The notes below the pieces were generated by a model. That model had not been told where the DNA came from. It made no database searches and saw nothing but the letters and a program-made list of their open reading frames with translations. Shown in pieces: positions 49,772 to 58,466 of a stretch of 64,000 nucleotides of DNA. Position 1 is the first letter of the stretch; each line of letters begins with the position of its first letter. This DNA is from Myxococcales bacterium (lineage in GTDB: Bacteria; Myxococcota_A; Bradymonadia; UBA7976; UBA1532), in assembly GCA_020633435.1 (NCBI GenBank), contig JACKDP010000003.1, forward strand, positions 558,001 through 622,000. The letters run 5' to 3'. The position numbers were made by a program, and so were the translations under genes.

Positions 49772-52486
49772 CTACTCCAGCCCGAGCGCCGCGCGGATCT
49801 CCGCGTTCTCCGCCCGAAGCGCGTCCAACGCCTCCTGCTGCGCCTCGATCATCCGCTGCTGCGCCTTGAGCGCCTCGATGAGCAGCGGGCTGAGCTTGCC
49901 GTAGTCCACCGCCCGGAAGCCGTCGGCGTCGACGGTGACCACCTCGGGCAGCACCGCCTCGACCTCCTGGGCGATCACGCCCACCTCCCGGTCGTGGTTC
50001 TTGGCCGACTTCCAGAAGTAGGTGTAGCCGTTGATGGCCGCGAGGCGGGCGAGGGGGTCCTCGATGAGCTTCACGTCGGTCTTGAACCGCGCGTCGCTGA
50101 ACACGTTCCAGCCGTTGGCGCGCGCCTCGGTTCCGTCCCCGGCCTCACCGACCTGGAGGGCGTAGGCCGGGGCGCTGGTGCCGATGCCGACCTGGCCGGC
50201 GATGTCCACGCTGATGGCCTCGTCGGCCAGGTGGATGATGCCGCTGTCGTCGACCTCGATGAGCACCGGATCGGCGGTGACGTACACCCGGAAGTCCATG
50301 TCCTCCGCGGCGTTGGTCGACGCCCGGCCGCCGTTGTAGACGTTGGTCGTGTTGAAGCGCCAGCGCCAGGCTGCGGCGGTGTTGGTGAGGCGGATCGTGT
50401 ACTGCGTGCCAGCGACGACGGCGACGGGGGTGTCCAGGACGATCGTCCGCCGGCCGTTGCCCTCGTCGACGAAGTCCTGCTGGAGGAGCAAGGCGCCACC
50501 CGTGCCCTCGCCCTCGTAGACCTCCAGCACACCGCCCGTGATCGGCTCTGAGTCCAGATGCACCTGCAGACGGACGAAGAGCCCGGTGGACACGACCGTG
50601 AAGGACTGCCAGATCCGGGTGTTGGCGTTGGGGTTGTAGACCCGGTTCACGGAGGTGTTGCCGGTGTCGATGGCGTCGGAGCGGGCGGAGTTGGCCCCGG
50701 CGTAGAGCGAGCTCGAGATGCGGGCGTCGCCGTCCACGTCGAGGGCGTGGAGCGGGCTCGACAAGCCGACGCCGACCTTGCCCGCCGCGCTGACGAACAG
50801 CCCCTCGTCCTCCCCGTCGTTGGACAACCAGAAGCCGCTGAGGGCGAGGTTCTGGGTGGCCGTGTGGCTGCCGAGGTCGTCCTGCAGGCCCGCGAGAGCG
50901 ACGGTGTTGCCACCACTGATGGAGAGGTCCGTCCCGTTGAGGGCGAGGGTCTGGTCCAGGGCGGCCAGGTCGACGCTGAGCACGCCGGCGGCGTCGGTCA
51001 GGGAGAGGATCGTCCCGTTGAACGCGAGGTTGGTGTTCGTCTCGTTGCGGGAGTCGGCGTCCGCGTCGTCCCCCAGCGCCGACAGGTTCACGCTCAACAC
51101 CCCCGCCACGTCCGTCAGCGTCAGGGTCGTCCCGTCGAACGCCAGGTTGGTGTTCGTCTCGTTGCGCGGATCAGCGTCCGCGTCGTCCCCCAGCGCCGAC
51201 AGGTCCACGCTCAGCGCCCCGGCCGCGTCCGTCAGCGTCAGGGTCGTCCCGTTCAACGCCAGGTCGGTGTTCGTCTCGTTGCGCGGGTCGGCGTCCGCGT
51301 CGTCGCCGAGGGCGGACAGGTCGACGGTCAGCTCCCCGGCCGCGTCCGTGAGGGCGAGGTTGGTCCCGTCGAAGGTCAGGTCGAGGTTGGTCTCGTTGCG
51401 GGGGTCGGCGTCCGCGTCGTCGCCGAGGGCGGACAGGTCGACCGCCAGCTCCCCGGCCGCGTCCGTCAGCGACAGGATCGTCCCGTCGAAGGTCAGGTCG
51501 AGGTTGGTCTCGTTGCGGGGGTCGGCGTCCGCGTCCCCGCCCAGCGCGGCCAGATCGACCTCCAGGGTGCCCGCGGCGTCGGTGAGCGCGAGGGTGACGC
51601 CGTCGAAGGTGAGGTCCCGGTTCGTCTCGTTCAGCGGATCCGCGTCCGCGTCATCGACCAGGCCAGCCAGATCCACCGCGTACATCCCACCCGCGTCGAT
51701 GATCTGGAGGGTGGTCCCCGCCAGCGCGAAGCCGGCCAGCAGCTCGTTGGTGGGATCGAGGTCGGTGGCCAGCGCCGCCAGATCCACGGACCACGTCGCC
51801 TCCCCCTCGGTGATGCCGAGCACGGTGCCGTCGAGACCGAAGGCCGCGATGGCCGCCCCGCCAGCGTCGACCGCGCAGGCCCAGGCGCCCCCCTGCCGAC
51901 GGAGGCCCTCGCCCTCGCCGCAGCCCGAGAGCAGGCCGAACCCGCCGTCGACCAGCTCGAGCCCGCCGCCGGGCGCGGCCTGGTAGGTGGTGTCATCATC
52001 GCCGTCGGCCAGATCGGCGGGCACGCCGTCGAGGGCGTCCCAGTCGTGACGGTGCGCGGCGGCGGCGAAGCTCTCGGCGTCCCGGCCCTGCAGCCGGTCG
52101 GCGTCCCCCGCGAACACCGCGAAGGCGGCGAAGGGCGCCGTGCCCAGCTCGAGGCGGTCCATCTCCCGATCGTCGTCCACGGCGATGCCCAGCCAGAGCA
52201 CGTCGTTCTGCGCGATCACGGCCGCCTCGAGGGGCTCGACGGCGCCGAGGCTCGCGGTGAAGAAGCCGTCGTCGAAGCCGACCGTCTGCACCTCCTCCCA
52301 GACCGCGACGCCCCCCTCGGGGGCCGCGTAGAGGGCGAACCGCACGGGCAGGTCCCCGGCGATCGGCGCCCCCTCCAGCGTGGTCAGCACCCCCTGCACG
52401 GGCATGCGGGGCGGCGCGGCCGCGGCGGTGCCCGCCAGGATCAGGGCGGCGGCGAGGCCGAGGGCGTGGTGGTTCCATCGGGTCAT
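49772..52486 (-). CDS. Surface protein with 39-residue repeats and C-terminal S74 (tail-fibre chaperone) domain
   Basis: 904 residues. Signal peptide ALGLAAALILAGTAAAA. A beta-rich N-terminal domain (about 25-200) is followed by about eight tandem repeats (about 240-520) of the form DADADPRNETNxDLxFDG...LTDAAGxLxVDL. A second domain follows (about 560-730). The last 110 residues form a peptidase S74 intramolecular chaperone with the Ser/Lys pair in SDARFK near 800 and the helical end LLIEALKAQQRMIEAQQEAL. Such domains trimerise and then cleave themselves off phage tail fibres and sialidases. The N-terminus would make trimeric surface fibres. The gene is coupled to the lipoprotein upstream by ATGA. 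Confidence 0.88.
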   Translation of the reverse strand: MTRWNHHALGLAAALILAGTAAAAPPRMPVQGVLTTLEGAPIAGDLPVRFALYAAPEGGVAVWEEVQTVGFDDGFFTASLGAVEPLEAAVIAQNDVLWLGIAVDDDREMDRLELGTAPFAAFAVFAGDADRLQGRDAESFAAAAHRHDWDALDGVPADLADGDDDTTYQAAPGGGLELVDGGFGLLSGCGEGEGLRRQGGAWACAVDAGGAAIAAFGLDGTVLGITEGEATWSVDLAALATDLDPTNELLAGFALAGTTLQIIDAGGMYAVDLAGLVDDADADPLNETNRDLTFDGVTLALTDAAGTLEVDLAALGGDADADPRNETNLDLTFDGTILSLTDAAGELAVDLSALGDDADADPRNETNLDLTFDGTNLALTDAAGELTVDLSALGDDADADPRNETNTDLALNGTTLTLTDAAGALSVDLSALGDDADADPRNETNTNLAFDGTTLTLTDVAGVLSVNLSALGDDADADSRNETNTNLAFNGTILSLTDAAGVLSVDLAALDQTLALNGTDLSISGGNTVALAGLQDDLGSHTATQNLALSGFWLSNDGEDEGLFVSAAGKVGVGLSSPLHALDVDGDARISSSLYAGANSARSDAIDTGNTSVNRVYNPNANTRIWQSFTVVSTGLFVRLQVHLDSEPITGGVLEVYEGEGTGGALLLQQDFVDEGNGRRTIVLDTPVAVVAGTQYTIRLTNTAAAWRWRFNTTNVYNGGRASTNAAEDMDFRVYVTADPVLIEVDDSGIIHLADEAISVDIAGQVGIGTSAPAYALQVGEAGDGTEARANGWNVFSDARFKTDVKLIEDPLARLAAINGYTYFWKSAKNHDREVGVIAQEVEAVLPEVVTVDADGFRAVDYGKLSPLLIEALKAQQRMIEAQQEALDALRAENAEIRAALGLE
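50950..51660 (-). repeat. Tandem 117-bp repeats in the S74-domain surface protein gene
   Basis: Six clear copies of a 117-bp unit (39 codons) plus degenerate copies at both ends. Neighbouring copies differ by a few percent, and the spacing of the CTCGTTGCG block is exactly 117. Such arrays expand and shrink by recombination. Confidence 0.85.
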
Positions 52487-53142
52487 CGGTCGTTCTCCTG
52501 GGCGGCAGGGCGAGGCAGGGCGACGCCGAGGCGGGCGCGCAATCGGTCGGATCGGGTGACGGCGGTGGGGGCAGGGCCCCCGACCGACAGGCGCAACACG
52601 AAGCGGGCGGACGTCATCGTGCCGGCGCCCGCGACCACCGCCGGCTGGCCGGCCGTGACCGGCGGGGGCGCGGCGTCGGGAGCGCCCAGATCGATCGGCC
52701 CCGGCCCCATGTCCGGCGCGCCCTGGTCGGGCAGCGCTGCGTCGGGCAGCGCCGCGTCGGGCAGCGCCGCGTCGGTCACGCCCAGGTCCGGCCGGGCCGC
52801 GTCGGCGACGCCCTGGTCGGGCGGAGCCGCGTCGGCGATGTGCTGGTCGGGCCGGTCTGCGTCGACGAGGCCCCGATCGGGGACCCGCCCATCGGGCCGG
52901 GCGGCGTCCGCCGCACCGCGGTCGGTCGCCGCGCCATCGACGGGCGATCCACCGCCTCCATCGTCACAGCCGAACAGGCTCAAGGTGCCCAGGAGGGCGC
53001 CCATCGCCAGAAGGCGACGCCGCCGACCGGTGTCTGGGAGGCCCCCCCGGGCGTGGGCCCCCGGTCCCCCGAGGCCGGGCGGCCGGGCTGGCCGGCGGCC
53101 ACCGGCGGGCGGGGCCGAGGTCGAAAGATCAGGCTGCGACAT
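52483..53142 (-). CDS. Predicted lipoprotein with Asp/Pro-rich linker
   Basis: 219 residues from the ATG at 53142; the signal proper begins near MGALLGTLSLFGC, with a basic RRRR stretch just before it and a lipobox Cys at about 85. A long Asp/Ala/Pro-rich linker follows (about 95-175), with PDxxxxDA repeats like those of many Myxococcota lipoproteins, encoded by short DNA repeats. The last 40 residues (SARFVLRLSVGG) look like a small folded part. The long N-terminal extension before the signal suggests the true start may be the internal ATG at residue about 72. It overlaps the S74 gene start and is probably co-transcribed. Confidence 0.7.
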   Translation of the reverse strand: MSQPDLSTSAPPAGGRRPARPPGLGGPGAHARGGLPDTGRRRRLLAMGALLGTLSLFGCDDGGGGSPVDGAATDRGAADAARPDGRVPDRGLVDADRPDQHIADAAPPDQGVADAARPDLGVTDAALPDAALPDAALPDQGAPDMGPGPIDLGAPDAAPPPVTAGQPAVVAGAGTMTSARFVLRLSVGGPAPTAVTRSDRLRARLGVALPRPAAQENDR

Positions 53143-53473
53143 GGGCGACTCCCACTGTGGCGCCCACCCCGGACGAGCATGCGGCGGGCGCGTTCTGGGC
53201 GGAGAGTCCGCAGACGACACCCGTCCGACGCTGGACCGACCCCCTTCGGCCACGATAGCGACCGCGGGTTACCGGGTCGAAAGATTTCATGCTGGACGGA
53301 AACCCGGCCCGTAAGCCCGGGTTCGGCCGGGATCGGGTCGCCCCGCCTCGGGGGGCCGGGGTCGGCGGTGCGGGGGGCGACGAGGCGTGTGACTTCGGCG
53401 CCTGAGCGGCCGGCGCCTTGGCACCTACCCCGCGGGCCGCCTATGCTGCGCTGCCCTGCTGGAGGAAGCGCCC
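53143..53473. other. Divergent intergenic region without a gene
   Basis: 331 bases between the lipoprotein (-) and the MYXO-CTERM protein (+). Near 53300 an interrupted inverted repeat CCCGGCC/GGCCGGG can be seen. A candidate promoter for the rightward gene lies at 53418-53447. No RNA gene or conserved small ORF is evident. Confidence 0.5.
53418..53447 (+). promoter_or_regulatory. Candidate sigma70-type promoter for the MYXO-CTERM protease-like gene
   Basis: TTGGCA (53418-53423), 18 bases, TATGCT (53442-53447), 26 bases before the TTG start codon. GGAGGA at 53461-53466 serves as ribosome binding site. Confidence 0.5.
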
Positions 53474-55126
53474 TTGACCCGCCCGCTCGCCCTCTGCGCC
53501 GCCACGCTCCTCGCGAGCGGCGCCCTCGCCCAGCCCATCCAGGCGCCCCTCCAGGACGGCTCTGGCCACCCCGCCGTGCGCGAGGCCGCCCGCCTGCTGC
53601 GGGCCGAGGGTCGGCGCATCCGCCCGGACGGGCCTGCGCGGCCGCGGCTGCCCGGGCTGCGGCCCATGGCCATCACCTCCGAGGCCAACGGCAACGTCCT
53701 GGTGGTGCGCGGCGACGAGGGCGAGCTGGACGTGGACTGGGAGGACGACCGCCAGCTCTACGAGGCCATGCGCAGCATCATGGTGGCGTTCTACGAGCAG
53801 AACCCGGGGCGCAACCCGCACTTCCTGGTGCTCAACACCACCTTCCTGGTGCAGAGCCCGCAGGCGTTCTACCTGCCCATCGCCAACAACGTGCGCGGCA
53901 TCGGCTACGAGTACGACCACGACACGGAGCTCTTCGACCTGCCGGGGGTGGCGCTCAACGGCATCATCTTCATGAACAGCTACCGGGGCTACCTGCAGAA
54001 CGGGCCCCTCGGGCAGTTCACGTTCAACCAGGAGATCGGGCACCGCTGGGGCACCTTCGTGCGCTTCCAGGATCCGGTGACGGGCGAGCCCTCCGACGAG
54101 CTCCTCGGCCGCGACTGCCAGCACTGGTCGTTCTTCGCCGACGCGGACAACTCGGCCATGGAGGGCAACGACTGGAGCGACCTGGGCGGGGGCCGCTTCG
54201 CCACCATCTCCAGCAACATGTGGGGCTTCAACCAGCTCGATCGCTACCTCATGGGCTTCGTGCCCAAGGAGGCCGTGGGCCCCATCTGGTATGTGCGCGA
54301 CGCCGAGAGCTGGACGTGCGCCGAGGCCTTCCGCGGCCGCCGCTACAACCCGCGCTGGGAGCCGCCGACGCCCCTCTCCTTCACGGGGGAGCAGGTGGAG
54401 GTGGAGGGCGAGCGCGTCGACCTGACCATCGACGACATCATCGCCGTGCACGGGGAGCGGCGGCCCGAGAGCGCCATCTCCCGCCGTACCTGGAGCGCCG
54501 CCTTCCTGCTGGTGGCCCGCCAGAACGACACCGTGGACGAGCGGGCCATCGGCCAGGTGGACAGCCTGCGCCAGTCGTGGGAGCGGGCGTTCGAGCGCGC
54601 CGCCACCGCCCCGGGCTACCCCGGGCCGGATCTCATCACCACCCTGGATGGCTCCCGCGAGGATCCGCCGCCCGCGGAGGGCCTGGCCCTCGGCGATCGC
54701 TGCGTGCGCGACGAGGACTGCACCCAGGGCGCCGATCACTGCATCGGCCTGGGCTCCGGGGCCCGCATCTGCAGCATCGGCTGCACGGCGGAGGCCCCCT
54801 GTGGCGAGGGCTTCTGCTGCACCCCGTCCCTGCCCGACGCGCCCGCGGCCGACTCCCCCTGGTACTGCCTGCCCGCCAGCGGCGAGGGGCGCTGCGAGGC
54901 GGCCCCGTTCGAGCCCATGGGCGAGGAGCTGCCCCCGGACGCCGCCGTGCCCGACGCGGAGGCCCCCGTGCCCGACGCGGGCGCCCCCGACGGCGGTGGG
55001 CTGGTGGTGCAGGCCGGCAGCGGTGGCGGCGATGACGGCTGCCGCCAGATCCCGGGCCGCAGCGCGCCGAGCGCCTGGCTCTGGCTCGCCCTGCCCCTGC
55101 TGGGTGTGCGCCGCCGCCGGCGGTGA
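53474..55126 (+). CDS. MYXO-CTERM protein with metalloprotease-like domain (zinc motif changed)
   Basis: 550 residues from a TTG at 53474, with GGAGGA seven bases ahead; no ATG fits better. Signal peptide RPLALCAATLLASGALA. A protease-like domain (about 70-370) contains LGQFTFNQEIGHRWGTFVRF near 185. In related proteins this is HEIGHRW, so the first zinc His is Gln here. HWSFFADADNSAMEGNDW near 218 and NQLDRYLMGFVP near 255 are family blocks. A Cys-rich part (about 405-470) resembles DKP/EGF-like modules. The end has Pro/Asp-rich residues, then GCRQIPGR, a hydrophobic helix (AWLWLALPLLGV) and RRRRR, a MYXO-CTERM sorting tail. Confidence 0.82.
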   Translation: MTRPLALCAATLLASGALAQPIQAPLQDGSGHPAVREAARLLRAEGRRIRPDGPARPRLPGLRPMAITSEANGNVLVVRGDEGELDVDWEDDRQLYEAMRSIMVAFYEQNPGRNPHFLVLNTTFLVQSPQAFYLPIANNVRGIGYEYDHDTELFDLPGVALNGIIFMNSYRGYLQNGPLGQFTFNQEIGHRWGTFVRFQDPVTGEPSDELLGRDCQHWSFFADADNSAMEGNDWSDLGGGRFATISSNMWGFNQLDRYLMGFVPKEAVGPIWYVRDAESWTCAEAFRGRRYNPRWEPPTPLSFTGEQVEVEGERVDLTIDDIIAVHGERRPESAISRRTWSAAFLLVARQNDTVDERAIGQVDSLRQSWERAFERAATAPGYPGPDLITTLDGSREDPPPAEGLALGDRCVRDEDCTQGADHCIGLGSGARICSIGCTAEAPCGEGFCCTPSLPDAPAADSPWYCLPASGEGRCEAAPFEPMGEELPPDAAVPDAEAPVPDAGAPDGGGLVVQAGSGGGDDGCRQIPGRSAPSAWLWLALPLLGVRRRRR

Positions 55127-55174
55127 ACCGAATTGCACTCGCATCCAACCCGCCCGCCCCTCTAAAAGCGGGAC

Positions 55175-56011
55175 GTGGTGACCATCGCCCCCGCGTCGAC
55201 CGTGTCTCCGGCCGCCCTGGCGGACTGCCTGCACGCCACCGCGCGCCGCGATCCCCTCGTCATCCCCGTCGATCCCGCTGAGGTCCTGGCCCAGGAGGCC
55301 TTCGTCGCCACCGTGGACGACCAGGTGGTGGGCGTGGCCTGGTGGCGCTCCGTCGGCCGCGCCCGCGAGGTGGAGGCCCGCGTCCGCCCGGAGTGCCGGC
55401 GCAAGGGCGTGGGGCAGGCGCTCCTGGAGCACCTGAGCGGCGCCGACGAGGAGCTCCTCTGCTCCTTCGACGCGGGCCACCCCCGGGCCCGGCGCTTCGT
55501 GGAGCGGCGGGGCTTCACGCTGGAGGGCGTCGTCTTCTTCCAGCGCTGGGATGGCCAGCCCGCGGACGTGCCGCGCGCCTTCCCGAGCTGCACGCTGCAC
55601 GACGGCGAGGACGCCGGCACGGTGCTCGACCTGCTGCAGACCGCCCATGGCGACGCCTGGCCCCCGCCGGTGGCGGCGGCGGCCGATCTGCGCCGCCGCG
55701 AGGTGGTGCTGCGGGTCGCGCGGGTGGAGGGCCGCCCTGCGGGGGCCCTGGTCGCCTGGCGCGATGACGACGTCTGGACCATCGGCGGGCTGGCCGTCCT
55801 GCCCGCCCAGCGGGGGCGCGGCGTCGGCCGGGCGCTCTGCTGCGATCTGATGCGGCGGGCGGCGGAGGAGGGGCGCGGCGTCGTGCTGCGGGTCCACCAC
55901 GCCGACGAGGGCCAGCAGTCGTGGACGCAGGGGCTGGGCTTCTGGACCTACCGGAGCTGGGCCTGCTACCGGCGCCCGCCCAGGCGGCGGCTCTCGGCCT
56001 CAAGCGCCTGA
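55175..56011 (+). CDS. Tandem GNAT-family N-acetyltransferase
   Basis: 278 residues from a GTG at 55175 (a second GTG follows directly). Two GNAT domains: the first has VEARVRPECRRKGVGQALLE near 67 with the acetyl-CoA loop RRKGVG and FVERRGFTLEGVVFF. The second has IGGLAVLPAQRGRGVGRALC near 205 and LGFWTYRSWACYRR. Double-GNAT proteins include mycothiol synthases and many of unknown substrate. Here both acetyl-CoA loops look intact, so both halves could bind. No neighbour suggests a substrate. Confidence 0.88.
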   Translation: MVTIAPASTVSPAALADCLHATARRDPLVIPVDPAEVLAQEAFVATVDDQVVGVAWWRSVGRAREVEARVRPECRRKGVGQALLEHLSGADEELLCSFDAGHPRARRFVERRGFTLEGVVFFQRWDGQPADVPRAFPSCTLHDGEDAGTVLDLLQTAHGDAWPPPVAAAADLRRREVVLRVARVEGRPAGALVAWRDDDVWTIGGLAVLPAQRGRGVGRALCCDLMRRAAEEGRGVVLRVHHADEGQQSWTQGLGFWTYRSWACYRRPPRRRLSASSA

Positions 56012-56036
56012 AATCACAGGAAGTTCTGGCGAAGCC

Positions 56037-56270
56037 TCAGTCGTAGATGAGGACGCCGTCCTCGCCCCGGCGGGCCTCGCGGGCCACCGGCGGCGGGGCC
56101 CCGTCATCAGTCGTCTTGCAGGCCCCGGGCGTGCCCGCCTCGGCGCAGGCGCAGCGGCCGCCCGTCCCCCCGCACGACCCCTTCAGCTCGCGGTTCGAGA
56201 AGATGACGCCCACGGCCATGCCGGCCATGAGCAGGGCGACGAGGCCAGCGGTGAGCAGCACGACTTCCAT
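56037..56270 (-). CDS. NqrM-like (DUF539) small membrane protein
   Basis: 77 residues from the ATG at 56270 with GAGGA upstream; a 39-residue upstream extension is Pro-rich and rejected. One membrane helix (VVLLTAGLVALLMAGMAVGVIF) leads into SNRELKGSCGGTGGRCAC, close to the NqrM hallmark GVIFGRKxIKGSCGG, with further Cys at the end. NqrM helps insert the iron between NqrD and NqrE of the sodium-pumping NADH:quinone reductase. No nqr genes are in the window, and the match is short, so the name is tentative. Confidence 0.6.
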   Translation of the reverse strand: MEVVLLTAGLVALLMAGMAVGVIFSNRELKGSCGGTGGRCACAEAGTPGACKTTDDGAPPPVAREARRGEDGVLIYD

Positions 56271-56416
56271 GGCGGTGTCCTCCACGCCCGCCATCGGGGC
56301 GGCGGGCGGCGCACCATAGCAGATGCGCTCGTCCTTCGCAGGTGGCGGAACGAGGGAGCGCTTTTCGGCATCCGCTCGATCTGGCACCTTCGTTCGGATT
56401 GACCTCAGGAGCCGCC

Positions 56417-58381
56417 ATGGTCCGCCCGATGACCCTCACCCAGAAGATCCTGTACGCCCACGCCCTCGAGCCTCCGGCCGGGGGCCTCAAGACCGGGGAC
56501 GTGGTGCGCATCCGGGTGGACTGGACCATCGCGAGCGAGCTGGCCTGGAACGGCATGAAGGAGACGTGGGACGCCCTGGGGCGCCCCCCCATCCACGATC
56601 CCGACCGCTTCTACCTGGCCGTCGATCACACCGTCGATCCGGTCACGCTGGTGGAGGATCCCCGGGCCCGCAAGCTCACCGAGCTGTCCCGCGAGTTCGC
56701 CCGGGACGCCGGCCTGCTGCACTTCTACGACGCCAACGAGACCATCCTCCACACCCGCTTCTACCGCGACCTGGTGCAGCCCGGCGAGGTGGTGCTCGGC
56801 GCCGACAGCCACACCTCCAGCCACGGCGGCATGGGCGCCTTCGCCATCGGCCTGGGCGGCGCCGACATCACCGTCGCCATGGTCCTGGGCGAGTCGTGGA
56901 TCCAGGTGCCCGAGGCCATCGCCGTCGAGTACCGCGGCCAGATGCCCTTCGGCTTCACCGGCAAGGACGTCATCCTCAAGACGCTGGGCCAGCTCGGCCG
57001 CAACACCACCGCCATGGAGCGGTCGGTGGAGTACGTGGGCGAGGCCGTGCGGGCCTTCACGCCCGACATGCGCTTCACCATCGCCAACATGACGGCGGAG
57101 TTCGGGGGCCTGAACGGCATCTTCGAGGCCGACGGGCAGGTGGCCGCCTGGCTGGCCGCCCGGGCCGGCTACCGCGACGAGGCCCGCTACTTCCGGGCCG
57201 ATCCCGACGCCAGCTACGTCGACCGGCACGTCATCGATCTGGGCACCATGGAGCCCCAGGTCGCCAAGCCCTTCTCCCCCGACAACGTGCACCCCGTGTC
57301 GGGCGTGGCCGGCATGGCCCTGGATGGGGCGTTCATCGGCGCCTGCACCACCACCGAGGAGGAGCTCGTCCTCGCGGCCCTCGTCCTCGAGCAGATGCTC
57401 GCGGCCGGCCACCAGCCCACCCCGAGCGCCAACCGCCTCGTGGTCCCCGGCGACCTGAGCATCATGGATCGCCTGCGCGACACGGGGATGCTGGCCATCT
57501 ACGAGCGCGCCGGCTTCCGCATCGGGCCCCCCGGCTGCTCCATGTGCCTGGGCATCGCCAGCGAGAAGGCCGGCCCCGGCGAGGTCTGGATCACCAGCCA
57601 GAACCGCAACTACCAGAACCGGATGGGCGCGGGCTCCCTGGCGTGGCTGGCCTCGGCCGCCGTCGTCGCGTCGTCGTCCCTCGATCTGAAGGTGGCCGAC
57701 CCCCGCCCCTGGCTCGACCGGGTGGATCGGGACCGCTACCACGACGTCCTGGGCCGCGGTCCCCTGACGAACCCGCCCGCGGTCTCCACCACCGAGCCCC
57801 AGCCGCTCCCGGCCAAGGGCGGCGCGGCGGCGGCCGCCGCGGCCCCGACGGCGGGCTCCGACGCCGTGATCACCAGCAAGATCCAGCGGTTCGGCGATCA
57901 CGTCGACACCGACGCCATCATCCCGGGGGAGTTCTGCCACCTGACCGACCTGGCCGAGCTGGGGGCCCACTGCTTCCACTACGTCGCCCCGGGCTTCGCC
58001 GCGCGGGTGGCCGCCGGCGGGGGCGTGGTGGTGGCCGGGGAGGGCTGGGGCTCGGGCTCCAGCCGCGAGCACGCCGTCTGGGCCCTCAAGGGGGCGGGCG
58101 TGCAGGTCGTCATCGCCCGCAGCTTCGCCTACATCCACCGGCGCAACCTCGTGAACGAGGCGGTGGCCCACATGGTGCTCACCGATCCGCGCTTCTACGC
58201 CCTCGCCGAGGACGGCGCCGACATCCGCGTGGACGTGGGCTCGGGCCAGGTCACGGTGCAGGGGCGGGTCTTCCAGGCCGAGGCGCCCCCGGCCATCGCG
58301 CGGGGCCTGCAGGCGGCCGGCGGCATCGTCCCCGCCATCCGCCAGTTCGGCAACGAGGTCTTCGAGCGCCTGACGGCCTGA
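56417..58381 (+). CDS. One-chain aconitase/3-isopropylmalate-dehydratase-type hydro-lyase
   Basis: 654 residues. The ATG at 56417 follows AGGA. N-terminal part (LeuC/aconitase large): LGADSHTSSHGGMGAFAIGLG near 120, GFTGKDVILKTLG near 180, and the Fe-S ligands GACTTTEEE near 310 and GPPGCSMCLGI near 370. C-terminal swivel part (LeuD-like): ITSKIQRFGDHVDTDAIIPGEF near 490 and GEGWGSGSSREHAVWALKGAG near 545, the SSREH substrate loop. An Ala-rich linker joins them. Fused chains occur in homoaconitases and in aconitase X-type or archaeal IPMD relatives, so aconitase, homoaconitase or isopropylmalate isomerase all remain open. No leuB or leuA is adjacent. Confidence 0.82.
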   Translation: MVRPMTLTQKILYAHALEPPAGGLKTGDVVRIRVDWTIASELAWNGMKETWDALGRPPIHDPDRFYLAVDHTVDPVTLVEDPRARKLTELSREFARDAGLLHFYDANETILHTRFYRDLVQPGEVVLGADSHTSSHGGMGAFAIGLGGADITVAMVLGESWIQVPEAIAVEYRGQMPFGFTGKDVILKTLGQLGRNTTAMERSVEYVGEAVRAFTPDMRFTIANMTAEFGGLNGIFEADGQVAAWLAARAGYRDEARYFRADPDASYVDRHVIDLGTMEPQVAKPFSPDNVHPVSGVAGMALDGAFIGACTTTEEELVLAALVLEQMLAAGHQPTPSANRLVVPGDLSIMDRLRDTGMLAIYERAGFRIGPPGCSMCLGIASEKAGPGEVWITSQNRNYQNRMGAGSLAWLASAAVVASSSLDLKVADPRPWLDRVDRDRYHDVLGRGPLTNPPAVSTTEPQPLPAKGGAAAAAAAPTAGSDAVITSKIQRFGDHVDTDAIIPGEFCHLTDLAELGAHCFHYVAPGFAARVAAGGGVVVAGEGWGSGSSREHAVWALKGAGVQVVIARSFAYIHRRNLVNEAVAHMVLTDPRFYALAEDGADIRVDVGSGQVTVQGRVFQAEAPPAIARGLQAAGGIVPAIRQFGNEVFERLTA

Positions 58382-58466
58382 TCCCCGAGCCGGTCCGCGG
58401 GTTGCTGGCGTGATCCCGCGGGCCGATCCATACTCGTGCCGTCCCCTGGCCAGGAGGGCGCGCTCG

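Noticed and set aside
50950..51660. CRISPR array
   Set aside because: Regular repeats are 117 bp, in frame and coding, with no unique spacers.
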